Positions 1-5,151 of a DNA stretch of 5,688 nt are shown here, in pieces. The notes under the pieces were generated by a model, which was given only the letters and a program-made list of their open reading frames with translations, did not search any database and was not told the DNA's origin. The position numbers and the translations under genes were made by a program. The DNA comes from Chthoniobacterales bacterium (lineage in GTDB: Bacteria > Verrucomicrobiota > Verrucomicrobiia > Chthoniobacterales > UBA10450): the NCBI GenBank assembly GCA_013812515.1, contig JACCTI010000105.1:1-5688 (forward strand), written 5' to 3'. Each line of letters starts with the position of its first letter. The stretch's first letter is position 1.

Positions 1-843
1 GCAATCTGGAAAGGCAGTATCAGCTTCGGACTCGTTAACATCCCGATCTCGCTTTATCCGGCGACGCGGAAAGAGGAGCTGAAGTTCCGCCTCTTGCGGT
101 CACACGATCATAGTCCGGTCAATTACAAGCGCGTGGCCGAGGCGGATGGCAAAGAGGTGCCTTGGGATCAGATTGTGAAGGGATATGAGTACGAGAAGGG
201 AAAGTTCGTCGTGCTCGGCGAGAAGGATTTCCAACGCGTCGACTTGGAGGCGACGCAAACGGTCGACATCCAGGACTTCGTCGACATCGAGGAGATCGAC
301 CCGATGTTCTTCTACAAGCCGTATTATCTCGAGCCACAGAAGGGGGGCGACAAAGCTTACGTGCTTCTGCGCGAAGCCCTGGCCAATGGAAAGAAGGTCG
401 GCATTGCGAAGGTCGTCATCCGAACGCGCCAGTATCTCGCCGGAGTTAAAGCCATGAAGCACGCGCTAGTTTTGGAGCTGATGCATTTCGGCGAGGAATT
501 ATCTGACGCGGAGAAGCTGAATGTCCCGAAGGCGCTCGAGCCGGGAGAGCGCGAGATGGACATGGCCAAGGCGCTGGTCGACAGCATGACTTCGAAATGG
601 GACCCGGAAAAATACCACGACGACTATCGCGAAGCGCTCATGGAGGTGATCGAGGAGAAGGTCGAGTCCGGCGGGAAGGAAATTGAAGCCAAACCGAAGA
701 AAGGGCCGACTCCGACGAAGGTCATCGATCTGGTCGCGGTTCTTCAGCAAAGCCTAGCGCAATCGCAGAGCGGGAAGAAGAAACCCGCCGCGAAGTCCGC
801 TGCGAGTAAACGCTCGAGCAAGCAGGATAAGAAGGCGGCGTGA
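1..843 (+). CDS. ku: Ku protein, bacterial non-homologous end joining (5' end cut by window edge)
   Basis: Bacterial Ku is a homodimeric ring that binds DNA double-strand ends and recruits the ligase LigD for end joining. The reading frame is open from base 1 and begins AIWKGSISFGLVNIPISLY, the conserved N-terminus of the family (usually preceded by M(A)R), so only about two to five residues are missing. An internal TTG at 94 is not the real start. Other family signatures are KGYEYEKGKFVVL (about residues 60-72 of the visible part), FVDIEEIDPMFFYKPYYLEP, and the central beta-barrel/arm segment ending near EEKVESGGKE. The short C-terminal helix VIDLVAVLQQSL (about 241-252) is typical of the LigD-interacting minimal C-terminus. 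It is followed by a Lys/Ala/Ser-rich tail (about 257-280), a DNA-binding extension found in many bacterial Ku proteins. No LigD gene lies in this window; it may sit upstream. The next gene is convergent, so this is the 3' end of its transcript. Confidence 0.96.
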   Translation, partial: AIWKGSISFGLVNIPISLYPATRKEELKFRLLRSHDHSPVNYKRVAEADGKEVPWDQIVKGYEYEKGKFVVLGEKDFQRVDLEATQTVDIQDFVDIEEIDPMFFYKPYYLEPQKGGDKAYVLLREALANGKKVGIAKVVIRTRQYLAGVKAMKHALVLELMHFGEELSDAEKLNVPKALEPGEREMDMAKALVDSMTSKWDPEKYHDDYREALMEVIEEKVESGGKEIEAKPKKGPTPTKVIDLVAVLQQSLAQSQSGKKKPAAKSAASKRSSKQDKKAA

Positions 844-1016
844 GTTAGGCCATTTCCCGAAAGCAATTATCCGGCGGAGTTGTAGCCAGGGCGCCGAACC
901 CGGCTGGGTTGCTGTCTCAGAATGACGGCGCGACGAGGCCAAGCGCCCGCAGAGCCAGGGTCAACGCCTCCGGCTGCAACTTCAGCGCGAGCCGAGCATT
1001 TGTTTTGGCATATGCT
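844..1016. other. Convergent intergenic region with nested inverted repeats
   Basis: This 173-base stretch lies between the stop codons of Ku (+) and the YkgJ-type gene (-). No convincing gene is seen. An outer inverted repeat pairs 876-887 with 972-983, with two G-U pairs if transcribed. Inside it, GGGCGC (889-894) pairs with GCGCCC (943-948), and AACCC (897-901) pairs with GGGTT (906-910) around a 4-base loop. AGCCAGGG occurs twice in direct orientation (884-891 and 953-960). No T-run follows any stem, so it is not a textbook intrinsic terminator on either strand. It may still be a structured convergent 3' end or a degenerate extragenic repeat. Confidence 0.35.
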
Positions 1017-1463
1017 CTACAGCTGGCGGAGCGCGTCTTCCATCGCACTACGGAAGATGCGCGGTCCCGCGCCGCCGAGTTCGGCATCTACCTGCTCCAA
1101 ACGGCGAATGAGATCGAGCACCTCACGTCGCGCGTAAGGGCCTCCTGCGGCCGCGCAAAAATGCGTGCGACAGCCGAACGGGCGATCCTGGTAGATGAGA
1201 CACTTGCCATTGCCACGATCAAGTAACGGACAGAGCCCGTCCGCATTTTCCGGCAACCGCGTCCGGCCCGTGGCGCGCAGTGCTTTCGCGGCCAGGAGCG
1301 CTTCACCTTTTGTGAGGTAGGGTGTTCGGCCCGTCAGCTTGAAATGGCAGCATTCCTTCAGACGAACGCAGTTGCGCAAGATGGGGCGTTGTTCCAGTTC
1401 CGCATAAACGGCTTGCACGTCAGCAACGGCAATGCGCGTTTTCTGAGAGTCGCGGCGGTTCAT
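1017..1463 (-). CDS. YkgJ-family cysteine cluster protein
   Basis: A 148-residue protein of the YkgJ type (putative zinc or iron-sulphur chelating domain, CxxxxxCC family). The Cys pattern is visible: C32, C38 and C39 (NCVRLKECC), then the typical T-G-x-x-x-x-LT segment (TGRTPYLTKGEA, 44-55), C78 (GLCPLL), C88 (GKCLIY), and C98 with C103 in DRPFGCRTHFC. The CxIYxxRPxxCRxxxC block is the best family marker. It is probably cytosolic, as no signal peptide is seen. The biochemical role of most family members is unknown; metal binding is inferred from the family. I chose the ATG at 1463, which lies 14 bases after the stop of the flavoprotein gene on the same strand. A GTG at 1523 would add 20 poorly conserved-looking residues and overlap the upstream gene. 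No clear Shine-Dalgarno precedes the ATG, which fits translational coupling in a cotranscribed unit. The stop is TAG at 1017-1019. Confidence 0.86.
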   Translation of the reverse strand: MNRRDSQKTRIAVADVQAVYAELEQRPILRNCVRLKECCHFKLTGRTPYLTKGEALLAAKALRATGRTRLPENADGLCPLLDRGNGKCLIYQDRPFGCRTHFCAAAGGPYARREVLDLIRRLEQVDAELGGAGPRIFRSAMEDALRQL

Positions 1464-1477
1464 TTGTTTAGAGCGGT

Positions 1478-2707
1478 TTAAACGTCCGCCATCGCGCGAC
1501 CTGCGATCCAACCCGTCGTCCACGCCGATTGGAAATTAAAGCCGCCGGTGATGCCATCGATATCGAGCAGCTCGCCCGCGAAGTAAAGGTGCGGCGTCAA
1601 GCGGCTTTGCATTGTCCTGAAGTCGACGTCGCGCAGGCGCACTCCGCCGCAGGTGACAAACTCCTCTTTGTTCAATGACTTGCCTTCGACCAGCAGCTCG
1701 CAACGAGTAAGGAGCCTAACGAGTTCCAGCAGCTGCGATCGGCTCAAGGTTGTCCAGATCGTTTCCGGGGGAATGCCAGCTGCATGCACCAGCTGTCCCC
1801 AAAGCCGGCTCGGCAGGGGAGGAAATGGATCGCTCGCGACCTGGCGCTTTGGCTGCGTTTCGCGACGAGCGCGGAGCTCGCCGGTGAGGGCGGATTCGTG
1901 CTGGTCTGGCAGCCAGTTAATTCGCAGCGTGAAGTAATAATCCATTTCGGCGAGCAGGCGTGCGCCCCATGCCGAGAGCCGTAGCACGGCAGGCCCACTC
2001 ACGCCGTTGTGCGTGATCAGGAGAGCCCCGCGTTGGCGGAGCTTTGTGGCGATAACTGCGAGCTCTACATTTGCGAGGGAAACACCCGGCAACGAACGCA
2101 GCCACGGGGTCGAGATATGGAACGAGAAAAGCGATGGCACGGGCGGTTCGATCGTGTGGCCAAATGTTTCTGCAATCTGCGGCCCGCCCAATGTGCGTGC
2201 GCCGCCAGTAGCGAGCAGGAGCCGATGGCAAGACATGGACGTTCCGTCCGACAGCGTCAGGTCGAAACCACCGGTGCTGTTCCGTCGCGCTTTCTCCACG
2301 CCCTTGCGCGCGAGCGGCTGAACGCCGGCTGCTTTCGCTTCGAACATCAGGCAATCGATTACGGTGCCGGACGAGTCCGTCACCGGAAACATGCGGCCAT
2401 CAGGCTCCACTTTCAGCCGCACTCCATGGCGCTGGAACCAGGCGATCGTGTCTTCTGGGGAGAAGCGATGGAGAGCCGCGATAAGCGCTCGCTCGCCTCG
2501 CGGGTAACGAGTGCTGAAGGTGCGCGGATCGAGCGCCGCGTGCGTCACGTTGCAGCGCCCACCGCCGGAAATGCGCACCTTGCTCAGGAATTGTGAGCTG
2601 CGCTCGAGGACGAACACTTCTTTGCCGCCGCGTGCTTGCGCGCAGGCGATCGCAGCAAAGAATCCCGCTGCTCCACCGCCCGCGATCACAATGCGTTCGC
2701 CTGGCAT
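1478..2707 (-). CDS. HI0933/YhiN-type NAD(P)/FAD-dependent oxidoreductase
   Basis: A flavoprotein of the HI0933/YhiN/BaiN type (COG2081-like), about 409 residues and the usual full length. Residue numbers below count from the GTG at 2710. The N-terminal Rossmann dinucleotide motif is GGGAAG (11-16), with E36 at the end of the second strand as the likely ribose ligand. The family hallmark SGGGRCNVTH follows at 48-57. The C-terminal FAD-closing segment (about 363-410) has GGVRLRDVDFRTMQS, LYFAGELLDIDGITGGFNFQ and a terminal GWIAGR. The middle carries the extra domain of this family, with the NGVSGPAVL motif. Substrates are unknown for most members; a Clostridium homologue (BaiN) is linked to bile-acid reduction, which should not be carried over here. 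GTG at 2710 directly precedes ATG at 2707, and a stop codon lies just upstream of the GTG, so the start is fixed to within one codon; I prefer ATG. It is followed after 14 bases by the YkgJ-type gene and preceded by DUF72 with a 79- to 82-base gap. Confidence 0.95.
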   Translation of the reverse strand: MPGERIVIAGGGAAGFFAAIACAQARGGKEVFVLERSSQFLSKVRISGGGRCNVTHAALDPRTFSTRYPRGERALIAALHRFSPEDTIAWFQRHGVRLKVEPDGRMFPVTDSSGTVIDCLMFEAKAAGVQPLARKGVEKARRNSTGGFDLTLSDGTSMSCHRLLLATGGARTLGGPQIAETFGHTIEPPVPSLFSFHISTPWLRSLPGVSLANVELAVIATKLRQRGALLITHNGVSGPAVLRLSAWGARLLAEMDYYFTLRINWLPDQHESALTGELRARRETQPKRQVASDPFPPLPSRLWGQLVHAAGIPPETIWTTLSRSQLLELVRLLTRCELLVEGKSLNKEEFVTCGGVRLRDVDFRTMQSRLTPHLYFAGELLDIDGITGGFNFQSAWTTGWIAGRAMADV

Positions 2708-2789
2708 CACTCAAGGTAGTGCGCGGTAGCGTTCGCTGTCCTCAGCCAAGTCAGCGGCCCCCGGCAGGGCGCGCGGAGGAGAACGGACG

Positions 2790-3524
2790 CTATAGCACCT
2801 CCAGCCCCATCCTGCGCAGACACCGGATCAGTTCGTGCGCATTTTTAATCGCGAAGGCATCACGATCGTTGTCGAAATAAATCCATGCTTCGCGTGCGCC
2901 GCTGTCGCGGATCTTCCCAGCCCAGGCCTCGAGTTCCTCGTCCGTGTAGTCGTGCCGATACCAGCGACTTCGGCCGTGTAACCGCGCGTAAATTATTTTG
3001 TTCGTCGTGATAAGATCTTCCGGCAGTCGCGGCGCGCTGACTGTGCAAAAGATCAAGCTGCGTTGCTCGAAGGCGCGATAGACGGCGTCGCGCCACCAAC
3101 TGCTGTGCCGAAACTCGATCGCATTCCGGTACTGCGGGTCGAGCTGCCGCACGATGCTTTGCAGCCGGGACGGGGTGTAGCGATAGCTCGGCGGAAACTG
3201 GAACAGAAAGCAACCGAGGGTCGGTCCCAGGATTTCCGCGAAGCGATAAAATTCCTCAATCAGCATGCGGGTGTGCACGAGCCGCTTCTCGTGTGTGATA
3301 ATGCGGTTCACCTTTACGGAATAGCGGAAGTTCTGCGGCGCATTTCGTCGCCAGGCCTTCGCGGTCGCGAGCTTTGGCCAACTGTAGAATGGGGCGTTCA
3401 GCTCCACACTCCGGAAGTTGTCCGTGTAATGCCGGAACCACGTGTCGGTGCGCTTCGTGTCCGGATAAAAGAGGCCGCGCCAATGCCAGTAAAACCATCC
3501 TGAACAGCCGACGTGCACCTGCAT
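2790..3524 (-). CDS. DUF72 (YecE-like) TIM-barrel protein
   Basis: A 244-residue protein matching the DUF72/YecE family (COG1801), whose function is not established. Visible signatures in order are VGCSGWFYWHWRGLFYP (5-21), the typical N-terminus; FRSVELNAPFYSWP (37-50); FRYSVKVNRIITHEKRL (66-82); LFQFPPSY (107-114); AIEFRHSSWW (135-144); YARLHGRSRWY (179-189); and YFDNDRDAFAIKNAHEL (216-232). These cover the whole domain at normal family length, so the gene looks intact. No signal peptide or membrane segment is seen, so it is probably cytosolic. ATG at 3524 is the only reasonable start because an in-frame TGA lies three codons upstream (3534-3536). It is the first gene of the leftward cluster. 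The 79- to 82-base gap to the flavoprotein could hold a second promoter, so full cotranscription is inferred, not shown. The stop is TAG at 2790-2792. Confidence 0.94.
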   Translation of the reverse strand: MQVHVGCSGWFYWHWRGLFYPDTKRTDTWFRHYTDNFRSVELNAPFYSWPKLATAKAWRRNAPQNFRYSVKVNRIITHEKRLVHTRMLIEEFYRFAEILGPTLGCFLFQFPPSYRYTPSRLQSIVRQLDPQYRNAIEFRHSSWWRDAVYRAFEQRSLIFCTVSAPRLPEDLITTNKIIYARLHGRSRWYRHDYTDEELEAWAGKIRDSGAREAWIYFDNDRDAFAIKNAHELIRCLRRMGLEVL

Positions 3525-3825
3525 CGCGCACGCTCATGCGGCTCAGGCGAGACGCAATGACGATCGCAGGCTGCTGTGCTGCCATTCGCGCCAAGAGCAC
3601 TACGATTTCCTTCAAGCTTGCGCTCCCGCGATCATCCGAAGAACGACCGCACAACGGAGCGCGGTCACATTCTCCAGCCCGTGTGATCCAAGAACCAGCA
3701 GCGAGCTCCTCCGCCGTCGGCGCGGCACAGGATGACAACGCTTGCGCGGACGTTGTTAGCATCGAGAACGCTACCCATACCCTCTCAGCTTGACCCGGAG
3801 CGCGCATTTCGGCAGCTTGCGAGGC
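3525..3825. promoter_or_regulatory. Divergent intergenic region (putative promoters for both flanking units)
   Basis: These 301 bases separate the divergent DUF72 gene (-) and DoxX gene (+), so promoters for both must lie here or in the gene edges. No strong sigma-70 promoter is readable. The best weak candidate for the + strand is TTGTTA (3753-3758), a 17-base spacer and CATACC (3776-3781), matching the -10 consensus at only three of six positions. An inverted repeat TCACA (3665-3669) / TGTGA (3682-3686) with a 12-base spacer is a possible operator or small hairpin. Open frames on both strands cross the region but resemble no family known to me and run on as shadows of the neighbouring genes. 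Confidence 0.4.
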
Positions 3826-4266
3826 ATGAACGCTCTTATTCGTTACGCTGATCCCGCTTACTGCATTATGCGGCTTATCGTCGGCCTGCTTTTCGCCTCT
3901 CATGGTGGACAAAAGATTCTTGGCTTCCCGCCGGTCGCGAAGGCGATGTCGCTCGACACGCTCGGAATGATCGGTGGCTACATCGAGTTGGTCGGCGGAC
4001 TTCTGATCGCGTTCGGCTTGTTCACGCGCGCGGCGGCATTCATCTCCAGCGGCATGATGGCCGTGGCCTACTTCATGGTACATGCAAAGGGCGGGTTTTT
4101 CCCCATCGTCAATCGCGGCGAACCGGCGGTAATCTACTGCTTCATTTTTCTCTTCATCTTCTTCTACGGGCCAGGTCGCTGGAGCCTGGACGGGTTGATC
4201 TGGCCCGACCGGGAAGTGGCACGGGACGAAGTCGGTGGTCCAATGCGAACTGGTCAAAGGTTGTAA
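3826..4266 (+). CDS. DoxX family membrane protein
   Basis: A 146-residue inner-membrane protein of the DoxX family. Four hydrophobic helices are visible: about 14-32, 46-66, 69-86 and 101-115. Family features include R16 and the G-x-x-F-x-x-HGGQK stretch in helix 1 (20-30), E54 in GGYIELVGG of helix 2, and H86 with KGGFFPIVNRGEPA (88-101) between helices 3 and 4. Some DoxX proteins are parts of quinol- or thiol-linked redox complexes; the specific role here is unknown. The C-terminus after about 117 is hydrophilic. I chose ATG at 3826. In-frame TTG codons at 3790 and 3817 would add non-conserved residues. GAGG at 3821-3824 lies too close to the ATG to be a normal ribosome binding site. The dienelactone hydrolase gene begins only 5 bases after the stop, so the two are almost certainly one operon. 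Confidence 0.92.
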   Translation: MNALIRYADPAYCIMRLIVGLLFASHGGQKILGFPPVAKAMSLDTLGMIGGYIELVGGLLIAFGLFTRAAAFISSGMMAVAYFMVHAKGGFFPIVNRGEPAVIYCFIFLFIFFYGPGRWSLDGLIWPDREVARDEVGGPMRTGQRL

Positions 4267-4271
4267 TCGCA

Positions 4272-5066
4272 ATGTCGCTCAAGGTCCCAGGATTTATCCG
4301 GGCGACGACGTTCGCCGCACTCACGTCCCTCGCCCCGATGTCTCAGGCGCAGGATTGGGCCAAGCCGCGACTGAACAATTCTCCGCGTCACGGCGAGTGG
4401 GTCGAATTCAAATCCGGTGAGCGCACGCTAAAAGCGTTTGTCGTATATCCGGAGCGGAAGGAAAAGGCGCCCGTGGTGCTCGTCATTCATGAGATTTTCG
4501 GACTGACGGATTGGGTCCGCGGTGTTTGTGATCAACTCGCGGAAGCGGGCGTGATCGCGATCGCACCCGACCTGCTCAGCGGCGAGACATACGCGGATGT
4601 GGACGGTGCCCGGAAAGCAATCTCGGCCTTATCCGAGGAGCGGGTGATCGCAGACCTGAATGCGACGGCGGATTACGCTGCGAAGATTCCGGCCGGGAAT
4701 GGGAACCTGGCAGTCTGCGGTTTCTGCTGGGGCGGCGGCTGGACGTTCGGTTACGCGAGCGTGAATTCTAAGTTAAAGGCGGCGTATTCCTTCTACGGTC
4801 CCGCGCTCGATGATCCGGCGGAGGTCGCGAAGGTCGCGTGTCCTGTCTACGGGTTCTACGGCGAAAAAGATGAGCGCGTGAATGCGAGCATTCCGAAAGG
4901 CGAAGAGCTCATGAAGGCCGCAGGCAAGAAATACGAGCCAGTCATTTACAAAGGTGCGGGCCACGGCTTTATGCGCGACGGCGAATCCCCCGAGGGGACG
5001 CCGGAGAATAAGAAGGCGCGCGAGGACGCCTGGGCGCGCTGGAAGACGCTGCTCAAGGAGCTCTAA
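4272..5066 (+). CDS. Exported dienelactone hydrolase family protein
   Basis: A 264-residue alpha/beta-hydrolase of the dienelactone hydrolase family. The catalytic triad is readable: nucleophile C152 in CGFCWGGG, D200 in YGEKDERV, and H231 in GAGHGFM. E74 in the HEIFG motif matches the conserved Glu of the family that contacts the nucleophile Cys in classic enzymes. The N-terminus looks like a signal peptide: K4 and R10, a moderately hydrophobic stretch about 11-23, and a likely cleavage site after SQA (24-26), before QDW. The mature protein would therefore act in the periplasm or outside the cell, unlike the cytosolic catechol-pathway enzyme. The true substrate is unknown, and no other aromatic-degradation genes are nearby. 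C149 lies three residues before the nucleophile, giving C-G-F-C. The start ATG at 4272 is 5 bases after the DoxX stop with no evident Shine-Dalgarno, so translation is probably coupled. The stop is TAA. Confidence 0.93.
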   Translation: MSLKVPGFIRATTFAALTSLAPMSQAQDWAKPRLNNSPRHGEWVEFKSGERTLKAFVVYPERKEKAPVVLVIHEIFGLTDWVRGVCDQLAEAGVIAIAPDLLSGETYADVDGARKAISALSEERVIADLNATADYAAKIPAGNGNLAVCGFCWGGGWTFGYASVNSKLKAAYSFYGPALDDPAEVAKVACPVYGFYGEKDERVNASIPKGEELMKAAGKKYEPVIYKGAGHGFMRDGESPEGTPENKKAREDAWARWKTLLKEL

Positions 5067-5151
5067 CGGCGCGTAGCCACCTCCCGCGTCGAGGCGTCCG
5101 AGGTTTGAGTGAACTCGCACGGCACGGCGACACCGCGCCGTGGCTACAACG
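5067..5151. repeat. Extragenic inverted-repeat element between convergent genes
   Basis: The spacer between the hydrolase stop and the peptidase stop is bounded by a perfect 8-base inverted repeat, GTAGCCAC (5073-5080) and GTGGCTAC (5140-5147). Inside are a second perfect hairpin, CACGGCG (5123-5129) with CGCCGTG (5136-5142) around a 6-base loop, and a weaker pair ACCTC (5079-5083) / GAGGT (5100-5104). No U-run follows, so it is not a standard intrinsic terminator, although it may act as a bidirectional transcript end. The form resembles dispersed extragenic palindromes found in many copies in some environmental genomes. Copy number cannot be seen from this window. Confidence 0.55.

Noticed and set aside
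909..1226. Plus-strand frame of about 105 codons beginning in the Ku/YkgJ spacer
   Set aside because: Most of it is antisense to the YkgJ-type gene, whose cysteine motifs are clear. No domain or ribosome binding site is seen.
1476..1483. GTTTAAAC palindrome at the flavoprotein stop
   Set aside because: It is an 8-base palindrome formed by the last Val codon and the TAA stop, with no further symmetry, and is likely chance.
1464..1523. Upstream GTG start for the YkgJ-type protein
   Set aside because: It would overlap the end of the flavoprotein gene, and the added 20 residues are Arg/Asp-rich and outside the family domain. The ATG at 1463 gives a normal short spacing.
2009..2596. Plus-strand frame of 195 codons inside the flavoprotein gene
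   Set aside because: It is antisense to a full-length, motif-complete FAD oxidoreductase, and its translation is Arg/His-rich without any family resemblance.
3374..3793. Plus-strand open frame over the divergent spacer
   Set aside because: It overlaps the DUF72 gene antisense, has no start signal or recognisable domain, and a low-complexity Ala/Ser/Arg-rich composition.
3256..4272. Long open frame on the minus strand crossing the DUF72 start, the divergent spacer and the DoxX gene antisense
   Set aside because: Most of it is a shadow of two well-supported genes, it resembles no known family, and its high Arg/Ala/His content is typical of out-of-frame GC-rich sequence. The portion in the spacer (about 3525-3770, starting MLTTSAQALSSCAAP) loosely resembles a signal peptide but would have to run through the DUF72 start.
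4548..4567. GATCGCGATC palindrome resembling a dispersed octamer
   Set aside because: It lies within the hydrolase coding frame as ordinary Ile/Ala codons and is not repeated elsewhere in a way that suggests a site.
5123..5142. Intrinsic terminator call for the CACGGCG/CGCCGTG hairpin
   Set aside because: The stem is sound, but neither strand has a T-run after it, so I kept it as part of the repeat element and did not annotate a terminator.
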